In this document: positions 24,593-34,464 of the stretch, piece by piece
How positions within the stretch are numbered: position 1 is the stretch's first letter
How the letters are laid out: every line of letters begins with the position of its first letter
Source of the DNA: Sorangium aterium
GTDB taxonomy: Bacteria > Myxococcota_A > Polyangia > Polyangiales > Polyangiaceae
Reading direction: 5' to 3'
Length of the DNA: 64,000 nucleotides
Assembly: GCF_028368935.1 (NCBI RefSeq)
Contig: NZ_JAQNDK010000005.1
Coordinates: forward strand, 1,366,501-1,430,500
Notes under the pieces: model-generated
Database searches by the model: none
What the model was told of the DNA's origin: nothing
The model's input: the letters and a program-made list of their open reading frames with translations, nothing else
Program-made: the position numbers and the translations under genes

Positions 24593-26902
24593 ATGCCCCA
24601 ACCCCCGCCTCGACCCGCATCGCGAATGGGCGGACCTCCAAGCCCCGGGTCGACCAATGCATCGCCTGAAGCGCGCGCGAAGGAGTCCGAGAAGCAGCAG
24701 GGGACCTACTTCCTGGGCCGTTACCGTGTGGTCGACGAGATCGGGGTGGGCGGAATGGCGAGCGTTCACCTGGCTCGCATGGATGGCCCGGGCGGCTTCC
24801 AAAAGTGGGTCGCGATCAAGCGGATCCACCCTCATCTGGTCGAGGACGATCAGTTCGTCGACATGTTCCTCGATGAGGCGCGCATCGCGGCTGGCATCAA
24901 CCACGCCAATGTCGCGCAGGTCTTCGACCTCGGGAAGGACGACAACACCTACTGGATCGCCATGGAGTACCTCCACGGCGAGCCGCTCCGGGAGGTGATG
25001 CGCCGCGCGGAGGAGCGCCGGCTGCGCATCTCGCCCGAGCTCGCTGCGCGCATCTGCTCCGATGCCGCAGAGGGGCTTCACGCCGCTCACGAGCTGCGCG
25101 GAAAGAACGGCCAGCTGCTCGGCCTTGTGCACCGCGACGTCACGCCGCACAACCTGTTCCTCACCTACGACGGCTACACCAAGGTCGTGGATTTCGGGAT
25201 CGCCAAGGTGGCCGACCGGCTGTCGTCCACCCGCGCGGGAACGCTGAAAGGCAAGTTGGCCTACATGTCTCCCGAGCAGGTGCGCGGCAACGAGATCGAT
25301 CGCACGACCGACGTGTTCGCGCTCGGGGTCGTCCTCTGGGAGCTCACGACGAACCAGCGCCTCTTCCGGATGGATACGGATCTCGACACGCTCGAGAAGG
25401 TGCAGGCCTGCGTGGTCCCGCCGCCGTCCACGATCGTGCCCGACTATCCGATCGAGCTGGAGAGCGTGGTCATGAAAGCGCTCGCCAAGCACAAGCAAGA
25501 TCGCTTCCAGACAGCGCGTGAGTTCTCGCGAGCCCTGCAGAATTTCCTGATGAGGAGCGGGGTCTTCGTTGGCTCCGAAGAGGTCGCGCAGTTCGTGCAG
25601 CAGGTGTTCGTCGATCGCATCCAGAAGCGCGAGGCGCACCTCGCGTGGGCTGCCGAGGTGACGTCCACCATCAACGTCGAGCAGGTGCGCTCGCGCAGCT
25701 CGACGACGGCCACGGACAGCGTCGGGCTGCGCAGCCGCGGTCGGGAGCCTGAGCCGCAGCAGCGCCTCACGCCGCCGCAGATCCTGCGGCAGAACGCTCC
25801 GCCGGCGAGCGGGATCGCGCCGGTCGGGCGCCCGCCGTCGAGGGACGCGGACGACAGGCAGATGTCCGCCTCATCGCTGATGGACGACGATGAGGATGTC
25901 CCGACGACGGTCGCGACGCGCGAGCAAGCCGAGCCGGTGCGATCCCTTCCTCATGGGGAGCGCCCGATGATGCGCCCGGCGGCCGGCACGGTGCCCGAGC
26001 CGATGCCAGCGCAGCCTCGCCAGGCCGGCGTCCAGTCCGGCATTCCCACGGTGCGTCCTGGCATGCCGACGGCGCGCCCCGGCTTTTCGCCCGCCTACCC
26101 GAGCCCACCGCGCGTGCCTGGCGGCCACGACCCTGCTCCGCCTTCGCTCTCCTCGAGCCCGTACCCGCCGCGCGACTTCGACACCGGCGAGCTCGCGCGC
26201 CTCCCCAAGGGCGGCCTCCTGGACAGCGATCTGGGCAATCCGCTCGCGTCCACGCTCGCGCTCCCGTCGCAGGATCCACCGCCGGTTCTTCAGGGCGCGA
26301 GCGAGCCTGCGCGTCACGCGCGGGTGACCAGGACCCCCGCCGTCGCTGTGCCGTCGCCGGGGCACGCTGCCGTCCCGTATGCGCTCCCGTTCAATGGCCA
26401 GGGTCATGCCCCGGCCCATGCGCCCGCTGTCAGCGCGCCGGTGCAGGCGGCACCGGCGCCGATGACCGTGGGGCAGGCCCAGCTGTTCGCGTCCGCGGCG
26501 ACAGCGCAGCCTCCGCAGTCGCAGATCGAGACCGCGCTCTCCCTGCCGCGCCCGGATCCGGCGGCCATCTGGGCCGCTACGCAGGACGCGGCGTCCAAGG
26601 GCAACGGCAGGAACACGCTCGTGCTCGTGGCCGTCATCACCCTCACCGTGCTGTGCGTGCTCGGTATCGGCGCGTTGATCTACATGAAGACGAGCGCCGT
26701 GCAGTCCTCGCCCTCCATGGGCGTGGACGCTGTCCCTGCGTCGCCCGCCTCGACGGACGCGACCACCACGGGCCAGTCGAGCTCCTGCGTGCAGGGGCGC
26801 CCCGCGGGGGCCTTTCGCGCGCGCGGTCTCGCCCTCCACGACCGAGCGTCCATCGTTCACCCCGGCCCGAACAGCCCGCAGCGCCTTACGATGAAGGGAT
26901 GA
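24593..26902 (+). CDS. membrane-anchored Ser/Thr protein kinase
   Basis: A 769-residue protein. A Hanks-type kinase domain spans about 43-315: glycine loop GVGGMAS (51-57), VAIK lysine K76, catalytic HRD at 180-182 followed by TPHN, DFG in VVDFGIAK, and APE-like SPEQ. All catalytic residues are present. About 300 residues of proline/alanine-rich disordered sequence follow, then one membrane helix (about 675-699) and a short extracytoplasmic tail without a recognisable sensor domain. The architecture is common in myxobacteria. A TAAAGT lies 11 bases before the ATG and may be the -10 box. The stop overlaps the start of the RNA methyltransferase gene (ATGA). Confidence 0.9.
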   Translation: MPQPPPRPASRMGGPPSPGSTNASPEARAKESEKQQGTYFLGRYRVVDEIGVGGMASVHLARMDGPGGFQKWVAIKRIHPHLVEDDQFVDMFLDEARIAAGINHANVAQVFDLGKDDNTYWIAMEYLHGEPLREVMRRAEERRLRISPELAARICSDAAEGLHAAHELRGKNGQLLGLVHRDVTPHNLFLTYDGYTKVVDFGIAKVADRLSSTRAGTLKGKLAYMSPEQVRGNEIDRTTDVFALGVVLWELTTNQRLFRMDTDLDTLEKVQACVVPPPSTIVPDYPIELESVVMKALAKHKQDRFQTAREFSRALQNFLMRSGVFVGSEEVAQFVQQVFVDRIQKREAHLAWAAEVTSTINVEQVRSRSSTTATDSVGLRSRGREPEPQQRLTPPQILRQNAPPASGIAPVGRPPSRDADDRQMSASSLMDDDEDVPTTVATREQAEPVRSLPHGERPMMRPAAGTVPEPMPAQPRQAGVQSGIPTVRPGMPTARPGFSPAYPSPPRVPGGHDPAPPSLSSSPYPPRDFDTGELARLPKGGLLDSDLGNPLASTLALPSQDPPPVLQGASEPARHARVTRTPAVAVPSPGHAAVPYALPFNGQGHAPAHAPAVSAPVQAAPAPMTVGQAQLFASAATAQPPQSQIETALSLPRPDPAAIWAATQDAASKGNGRNTLVLVAVITLTVLCVLGIGALIYMKTSAVQSSPSMGVDAVPASPASTDATTTGQSSSCVQGRPAGAFRARGLALHDRASIVHPGPNSPQRLTMKG

Positions 26903-28296
26903 AGTCTGTCCACCGCCGCTCGAACGGTGCCAGGGCGCGGCACCGCCCCGGCGAGCGAACCCAGCTGCGTATCGAGGCGCTGGCCGCCGGGGGCGCGGGG
27001 GTCGGTCGGCTCGCGGGCGAGGTCGTCTTCGTCCCTGCGACCGCGCCGGGGGATCTCGTCGAGGTCGAGCTCGACCGGAGCGCACGCCCGGCGAGGGGCA
27101 GGCTCCTCGGTGTCGTCGAGCCGAGCGCCGATCGCGTCGCTCCGCCGTGCCGCTTCGCGGACGCCTGCGGCGGCTGCGACTGGATGCACCTCCGTATCGA
27201 GGCGCAGCAGGTCGCGCATGAGCACATCGTCCGACAAGCCATCGCGCGGGCGACGTCGCTCGCCGAGGCCGAGCTGCCGCCGATCCGCGTCCATCCGGCC
27301 CCCCTGCCGCTCGGCTACCGGTCGCGGGCGAGGTTGTTCGCGCGCGCGGAGCGCGGCGAGGTGCGCGTGGGCTATCGCGCGCCGAGGACGCACGCCGTGG
27401 CGGCGGTCGATCGCTGCGTGGTGCTTGTCGACGCGATCGCGCCGCTCGCCGGCGAGCTGCCCGGCGTCCTCCGTGGAGCCGTGGGGGAGGGCGATGTCCT
27501 GATCTCGCTGGGCGCCTCGAGCCGCCCGGTGGTCGAGATCCTGTGGCGTGGTCAGCTGCCGCCGGCCGTGTGGCAGCGGCTGGACGAGCGCACGGCGCGC
27601 GGCGAGTGGGCCGGCGCTCGCGTCACGCTCGACGGCGCGCGCGAGGCCGCGTCGTTCGGCGATCCGCGGCCCGCGATCCTGGGAGCGGACGGCCTGCCGC
27701 TGTTCCTCGCGCCGGGCGGCTTCGGGCAGCCGTCCGAGGAGGGGGCGGCCGTCCTCGCCCGCCGCGCCGCCGAGCTCGCCCACCTCGACTCCACCCGGCC
27801 GCCGCACGTCCTTGAGCTGTTCGCCGGCAGCGGGACGCTCTCCGTGCTGCTCGCGCGCGGCGCGCAGCGACCCTCCCCGGCCGCGGAGCCCGCCGGGGCC
27901 GCGGCCTCCGGCCACGCGGGGCTCGCGTCCTTCACGGCCGTCGAGCTCTCGTCCGAAGCGGTCGCTTGCCTGCGGCAGAACCTCGCCGCTCGAGGCCTCG
28001 CCGGCAAGGCGATCGAGGCGGACGCCGATCAGCACCCGATCCCGGCGCGCACCGACGTCGTGGTGCTGGATCCGCCGCGCAGCGGGGCCCCAAGCGCGGC
28101 GCGCGCGATCGCCGCCTCGAGCGCGCGTGTGGTCGTCTACGTCTCGTGCGACCCGGCCACGCTCGCGCGCGATCTCGGCGGGATCCTCCGCGGCGGCTTC
28201 GAGATCACGGACATCGAGGCGGTCGAGCTCTTTCCTCAGACGAGCCATATCGAGTCGATCGTCCGGCTCTCCCGCGCCCGCAGATCCGCTCGCTGA
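26899..28296 (+). CDS. TrmA/RlmD-family RNA 5-methyluridine methyltransferase
   Basis: A 465-residue SAM-dependent RNA methyltransferase. Residues about 17-75 are a TRAM RNA-binding domain (GEVVFVPATAPGDLVEVEL). C84, C90 and C93 in CRFADACGGC, with C173 as a likely fourth ligand, form the 4Fe-4S site. The SAM motif is ELFAGSGTLSVLLA. The catalytic nucleophile is C417 in VSCDPATLARDL, after LDPPRSG. Family enzymes make m5U in tRNA (TrmA) or 23S rRNA (RlmC/RlmD). The TRAM domain and iron-sulfur site favour an RlmD-like enzyme, but the exact target is not readable. An AAGGG precedes the ATG by two bases, and the gene is coupled to the kinase upstream. Confidence 0.85.
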   Translation: MKSVHRRSNGARARHRPGERTQLRIEALAAGGAGVGRLAGEVVFVPATAPGDLVEVELDRSARPARGRLLGVVEPSADRVAPPCRFADACGGCDWMHLRIEAQQVAHEHIVRQAIARATSLAEAELPPIRVHPAPLPLGYRSRARLFARAERGEVRVGYRAPRTHAVAAVDRCVVLVDAIAPLAGELPGVLRGAVGEGDVLISLGASSRPVVEILWRGQLPPAVWQRLDERTARGEWAGARVTLDGAREAASFGDPRPAILGADGLPLFLAPGGFGQPSEEGAAVLARRAAELAHLDSTRPPHVLELFAGSGTLSVLLARGAQRPSPAAEPAGAAASGHAGLASFTAVELSSEAVACLRQNLAARGLAGKAIEADADQHPIPARTDVVVLDPPRSGAPSAARAIAASSARVVVYVSCDPATLARDLGGILRGGFEITDIEAVELFPQTSHIESIVRLSRARRSAR

Positions 28297-28401
28297 GCCG
28301 CGCGGGTATGCCGGCCTGCTCGCCGCGCCGAGCGCTGCTCCGACGAGCTCGGCCGGAGGGCTGCGCGCGGGCGCGTGGCGCCGTCGCCCGGCGGCTTGCG
28401 C

Positions 28402-28407
28402 TACGCT
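28402..28407 (+). promoter_or_regulatory. candidate -10 box TACGCT, leaderless promoter
   Basis: TACGCT ends 7 bases before the ATG at 28415, inside the 118-base gap after the methyltransferase gene. It suggests that the small CxxC gene and tilS have their own promoter. Confidence 0.5.
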
Positions 28408-28414
28408 GCCGGGG

Positions 28415-28651
28415 ATGATTCACCACCTCGACGATCGACTCCGCGAAGAGGCGCGGCGCTATCGTCTCGTGTTCGCCTGCCCCGATTGCGCCTCGTTCGA
28501 TCCGGTGGCCCCCGACCCCGATGAGGCGGGCGCCGGGCCGCCTGGCTGCGGGCCTCGTTGCTCGCTTGGCTACCCGGTCGCGCCGCACCTGAGCACCTCG
28601 CTCGAGGGGCGCGACGAGATCATCTTCTGCAAAGCGTTCGAGCTGCGATGA
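28415..28651 (+). CDS. small cysteine-rich (CxxC) protein
   Basis: A 78-residue protein. It opens with a charged helix (MIHHLDDRLREEARRY), then FACPDCASFDP, a GPPGCGPRCSLGYP segment, and a last cysteine in IIFCKAFELR. Five cysteines in this order could bind one zinc ion or an iron-sulfur cluster. I do not recognise the family. The gene is supported by a TANNNT box 7 bases upstream and by a 4-base ATGA overlap with tilS. It is too short and too specific in composition to be a shadow of another frame. Co-expression with tilS hints at a role in RNA modification or metal handling (inference). Confidence 0.65.
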   Translation: MIHHLDDRLREEARRYRLVFACPDCASFDPVAPDPDEAGAGPPGCGPRCSLGYPVAPHLSTSLEGRDEIIFCKAFELR

Positions 28652-29649
28652 GCCCTCCTGCCGGACCTCCCCCGCCGCCCAGGCGGGGCCGGTCGCACCC
28701 CCCGTCGCTGATCCGCCTCGCCGAGCGGCTGATCCGGGACGAGAGGCTGCTCGCTCGAGGCGAGGTCGTGCTCTGCGCCTGCTCCGGAGGCCCCGACTCG
28801 ACCGCGCTGCTGCACGTCCTGGCGCTGCTCCGGCGGCGGATCGGCCACGAGGTGGTCGCGCATGGCGTGGACCACGGCCTCCGCGCCGCGGCCGCGGCCG
28901 AGCTCGCGATCGCGCGCGACCTGTCCGAGCAGCTCGGGGTTCCTTACGCCGAGACCCGCGTGGACGTGGCTCCCGGCGCGAACCTCCAGGCCAGGGCGCG
29001 CGCCGCCCGGTTGGCCGCGCTGGCGGCTGCAGCGGCGGCGTGCGGCGCCCGCGCGATCGCGACAGGCCACACCGCGGACGACCGGGCAGAGACGGTGCTC
29101 TTGCGCCTGCTACGGGGCGCGGGGCCCCGTGGGCTCGCCGTCCTGCCGCCGCGCGCCCGGCTCCCGTCCGACGCCGCTGGCGCGGCGTGCCAGGACCAGG
29201 AGCCGGGGTCGGCGGCGAGCATCGAGCTCATCCGCCCCTTGCTCCAGGCCCGCCGCGCCGACGTCCTCGCCCACCTCGGCCGACATCGACTGGCGTTCGC
29301 CGAGGATCCCAGCAACAGGGATCCTCGTTTCACGCGCGTCCGCGTCCGCCGCGAGCTCCTCCCGCTCCTCGAGGACCTGTCGCCGGCCATCGTCGAGCAC
29401 CTCTGCGCGCTCTCGGACATGCTCGTCGCCGGGCGAGATCGGCCGCATGGCGGCGATCCAGACGTCCTCGACGGCAGCGAGCCGCTGTCGATTCCGCTCG
29501 GTCGGGCGCAGCGATTCGCGATCGAGCGGGCTCGCAAGCTGGGGCGGCCGCTGCGCGTCCGCGTTCGCGGCGGCAAAGACATCGCCGTGGGCTTTCCAGA
29601 GGAGTCCAGCGTGCTTATCGAGGACGGGTCTGCACGTCGCGGGACCTGA
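28648..29649 (+). CDS. tilS: tRNA(Ile)-lysidine synthase
   Basis: A 333-residue enzyme that adds lysine to C34 of the AUA-reading tRNA-Ile using ATP. The PP-loop S46-GGPDST52, HGVDHGLR, the ATGHTADDRAETVLLRLLRG motif and the EDPSNRDPRFTRVRVR motif are all present. The protein is shorter than the E. coli enzyme: it has the catalytic N-terminal domain and a short C-terminal segment. An N-terminal proline/arginine stretch precedes the fold. The start is fixed by the ATGA overlap with the small CxxC gene. tilS next to ftsH is a widely conserved arrangement. Confidence 0.93.
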   Translation: MSPPAGPPPPPRRGRSHPPSLIRLAERLIRDERLLARGEVVLCACSGGPDSTALLHVLALLRRRIGHEVVAHGVDHGLRAAAAAELAIARDLSEQLGVPYAETRVDVAPGANLQARARAARLAALAAAAAACGARAIATGHTADDRAETVLLRLLRGAGPRGLAVLPPRARLPSDAAGAACQDQEPGSAASIELIRPLLQARRADVLAHLGRHRLAFAEDPSNRDPRFTRVRVRRELLPLLEDLSPAIVEHLCALSDMLVAGRDRPHGGDPDVLDGSEPLSIPLGRAQRFAIERARKLGRPLRVRVRGGKDIAVGFPEESSVLIEDGSARRGT

Positions 29650-29764
29650 CCGCATGCACCCCACCCGCGGCCCCTGTCGAGTCCCCTTTTTTCGCTGCGT
29701 CACCACGGTGGAGACCTGCGGTCGACGACCGAGCCGACGGGTGGCATGCTGACTGGAACACGCG

Positions 29765-29770
29765 TACAAT
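29765..29770 (+). promoter_or_regulatory. candidate -10 box TACAAT of ftsH
   Basis: TACAAT lies 43 bases before the ftsH GTG, in an AT-richer stretch of the 164-base gap after tilS. I see no good -35 element at the usual distance. Confidence 0.3.
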
Positions 29771-29813
29771 TTCAGTACACGCCGGCTCGCCGCCGCGAGC
29801 TTAGAGGGTCCTC

Positions 29814-31760
<1,947 letters not shown>

Positions 31761-31772
31761 TCCCGGAGCGCA

Positions 31773-31804
31773 GGGGTGGCGCCCGACGCCTCGGGCGGCA
31801 CCCC
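31773..31804 (+). terminator. strong hairpin after ftsH
   Basis: ggggtggcgcccga pairs with tcgggcggcacccc through a 4-base loop (cgcc), with one mismatch in 14 pairs. It begins 13 bases after the ftsH stop. There is no T-run, so it may be a processing or pause structure, or an atypical terminator. Confidence 0.5.
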
Positions 31805-31816
31805 CAACGCGCTTGC

Positions 31817-31842
31817 GGCGCCGCGCGGGATGGCGCGGCGCC
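31817..31842. terminator. second perfect hairpin between ftsH and the convergent porin gene
   Basis: A perfect 10-base stem (ggcgccgcgc / gcgcggcgcc) with a 6-base loop. It lies between two convergent genes, so it could serve either strand. Confidence 0.45.
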
Positions 31843-31911
31843 CCGAGTCCCCTCGATTCCCTGCCCCATCAGAAGAGCGCCGCGCGCGGCCGGCGCGCTC
31901 CCCGGATCGCC

Positions 31912-33381
31912 TCAGGGGGCGGTCAGCGTTGCCTGCAGGAACGCCCACTGCTGCAGATCGGCCGGGCGGCCGTCGTCGTGCGCGCGGTTCGCGCTCGTGA
32001 AGATCGCCTTGGCGCCGTCACCGAAGATGAACAGGCCGTAGCCGAGCGCGAGCCGCAGCGGCTCCCATGGCTGCAAGGCGAGCGAGAGATCGATCTCGTG
32101 GCCCAGCGTCCGGCTCTCGTTGTCGCTGGCGGCGCCGACGGGGAGGAGGCGCGCCGTCACCCACCTGCCTGTTGGAGAGGCGAGGCCGACGAACGTGTAT
32201 CCGGCGGAGACCGTCAGCGGCTCGAAGGGCGAGGCGCGGACGCTTCCGCCCCCCTCGATCACGTTGGACCACGCGTAGAGCCCCATGGGGCCGTGGTTGT
32301 CCTGCGCGTCGGGCAGGATCGGATCGAAGCGGCGCTGCGCCTCGCCCACCTCGAGCGCGCCATCGTCGCCCGTCGCGTAGGCGCCGCGGGCGCTGAAGGT
32401 GAGGTGCGCGGGGAGCGCCGTCTCGAGCTCTGCCCGCGCTGCGGCCGCGAACGCGCCGAGAGCGCGGTCGGCCGCGAACGTGGCCACGCGGCCGAGCTCG
32501 TACGCCCCCTCGAGCGCGTAGCGAAAGCCCCGGCGGTCGCCGGAGACGCGCGCGTCGAGGACGACGGTGTCGCCGGGCGTCAGCCAGGTCGGGCGCGGCT
32601 CCCGGGTGATGCGCGCGAGCGCCGTGGCCTCGAGGTGGAGCAGGGGAGCGACCCGCCAGATCGCGTTCAGGCCGTAGAGCTGGGCCCCTGTCCCGGCGGC
32701 GATGGGCTTGCGCGTCCCTGCCACCTCGGGCGGAGCGCCTCCCGGCGCAGCGAGGAGCACGGCCATCGCCTCGATGTCGACGTTGCCGAGCTGCAGCCCT
32801 GCGCGCACCGCATCGAGCGATCGCCCGGTGAGCGTCTCGTCGTCCGCTCCGACCAGGCGGCCATCGCCCCACGCGATCCGCTGCCGGCCCAGCCGGACGA
32901 AGGCGCGGCGTCCCGAGCGTGTGTGCAGATCGATGTACGCCTCGTAGGGCGCCGTCTCCGGGAGGGCCGGCTCGCCCGGCCCGACGAAGATCGCGTCGTC
33001 GTTCCCCCAGAGCCGCGCGTCCTGCAGCGTGACGACGCCCGTGACGGGGCCGCGCTCGACGGTCAGCCCGAGGCGGGCGCGCTGGGCGAAGAACCACTGC
33101 GTCTTGACGACGTTGCCGGTGTCGCTGAGCGGCGGCAGCGCGCCTCCGAAGCCCTCGGCGAGCACCGCGTTCGAGCTGTAGACGTCGCCGCCCGTGTCGA
33201 CCGGGTACCGGCGGAACTCTCCGCGGAGCCGGAGCTCCACCGAGGGGCGGAACGTGAACCCGCCGACGGCCAGGCCCTCCGACTGCGGCGACGCCTGCGC
33301 CGCCGCCCTTCTGGGCGCGAACGTGAGCGCGAGGAGCGCCGATCCCAGAGCGATGGAGGCGAACGGCAGGGATCGGATCAT
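31912..33381 (-). CDS. alginate-export-like outer-membrane beta-barrel protein
   Basis: A 489-residue exported protein. Residues 1-28 are a Sec signal peptide (MIRSLPFASIALGSALL...AAAQ). The mature part is built of alternating amphipathic strands with frequent RLGRQRIAWGDGR-like and RARLGLTVERG-like segments, as in alginate-export-domain porins (PF13372 family). A final aromatic-containing strand closes the barrel. Family role: passage of polysaccharide or small molecules through the outer membrane. The ATG at 33381 gives the signal peptide. A longer frame to 33591 is open but would bury the signal. The upstream 234 bases to 33615 show nothing else. Confidence 0.65.
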   Translation of the reverse strand: MIRSLPFASIALGSALLALTFAPRRAAAQASPQSEGLAVGGFTFRPSVELRLRGEFRRYPVDTGGDVYSSNAVLAEGFGGALPPLSDTGNVVKTQWFFAQRARLGLTVERGPVTGVVTLQDARLWGNDDAIFVGPGEPALPETAPYEAYIDLHTRSGRRAFVRLGRQRIAWGDGRLVGADDETLTGRSLDAVRAGLQLGNVDIEAMAVLLAAPGGAPPEVAGTRKPIAAGTGAQLYGLNAIWRVAPLLHLEATALARITREPRPTWLTPGDTVVLDARVSGDRRGFRYALEGAYELGRVATFAADRALGAFAAAARAELETALPAHLTFSARGAYATGDDGALEVGEAQRRFDPILPDAQDNHGPMGLYAWSNVIEGGGSVRASPFEPLTVSAGYTFVGLASPTGRWVTARLLPVGAASDNESRTLGHEIDLSLALQPWEPLRLALGYGLFIFGDGAKAIFTSANRAHDDGRPADLQQWAFLQATLTAP

Positions 33382-33615
33382 CAGCGAAGAGGGCCGGTGC
33401 GCGGGGTCGTCGGACTGCAGATGTGCGGCCAGGACCGCGGCGTTCGGGCGGGCGGCGCTCCTGGATCGCTCGCGGAGGATAGGCGTCCCGATGCGCGTCG
33501 GACAAGTGGGGAAGCGGCTCCGCTCCTTCCCGACGGCCCCGGCGTCCGGCGGGGACAGCTGGCGTGCCGCGCGCCATGCGGCGTGCACCAAGCGCCATGC
33601 GCCTGGCCGCCGACG

Positions 33616-34464
33616 TCAGGGATCGAAATCGTCCTCGCCGCGCGACACCGGCGGCTTGGGTGGCTTCGGGGCGGCCCCTGCGCTGCTCCCGCGCCGCGGC
33701 GGCGACTTCACGCTCGCGGCGGGCTGCCTCGGAGGCGGTCGGCTCGCCGCGCCCCGCCGCGCCGGAGCGTCGCCCGAATCGACGGCGAGCACCAGATCGA
33801 GCGCGAGCTTGGACGCCCTGCCGGCGTGTCGATCCGCGGCCGCGCCCGCCTCCGCGATCACGCGCTCGGCCGCCTCGAGCTCGTGCTTCACCTCGCGGCG
33901 CTGCGGATCGTCCGCGAGCGCCTCGGCCCATGCGGCCGCCAGCGACGCCCGCTTCTTCTCGAGCTCCGCGGCGCGGTTCGAGAGCTCGCCGAGCTGCTTC
34001 GACGTCGCGAGGGAGCTCTTCAAGGACGCCTCGAACGCAGCGATGGTGTCCCTGTCCTCCGCGTCCAGCGCGCGCCCGCCTCGGGCGCTCACGATCCGCG
34101 CTTCTGGCACGAGCTCGACCTGGAGCAGCACGCCCGCCGCGCGGAGCTCCGCGGCGCGCGCGCGCGCCGCTTCGAGCGCCGCCTTGCGGTCCGATCTCGG
34201 ATCGAGCCCCAGCGCGCGCGAGAGCTCGGCCGGCGCCGCGTTCGAGAGCTCCTCGGTCTTCAGCGACTCGTCGCGGAGCGCCCGGGCGGCCTCGAAGAAC
34301 TCGTCGTAGGGCTGCTTGCCCGTGCGCAGGGCCCGCCCCTGATCGAGCAGCGAGACCTGCGCGGTGCACGCGGCGAGCAAGGGCGCGGGCGGCGCGACCA
34401 GCAGCAGCGCGAGCGCCGCCGCGCGGAGCCGGCTCGCGCGCTCCGGCGGCCTTGTCATCCACAT
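33616..34464 (-). CDS. helical lipoprotein, coupled to the GYF_2-domain protein
   Basis: A 282-residue protein with a signal peptide and the lipobox LLAAC near residue 33. The mature part is strongly helical and rich in alanine, glutamate and arginine (likely coiled coil, about residues 70-215). It ends in a proline/arginine-rich tail with an acidic EDDFDP terminus. No enzyme motif is seen. Its ATG (34464, or 34458 in frame) overlaps the end of the upstream gene, so the two are translationally coupled and probably act together in the envelope. The role is unknown. Confidence 0.6.
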   Translation of the reverse strand: MWMTRPPERASRLRAAALALLLVAPPAPLLAACTAQVSLLDQGRALRTGKQPYDEFFEAARALRDESLKTEELSNAAPAELSRALGLDPRSDRKAALEAARARAAELRAAGVLLQVELVPEARIVSARGGRALDAEDRDTIAAFEASLKSSLATSKQLGELSNRAAELEKKRASLAAAWAEALADDPQRREVKHELEAAERVIAEAGAAADRHAGRASKLALDLVLAVDSGDAPARRGAASRPPPRQPAASVKSPPRRGSSAGAAPKPPKPPVSRGEDDFDP

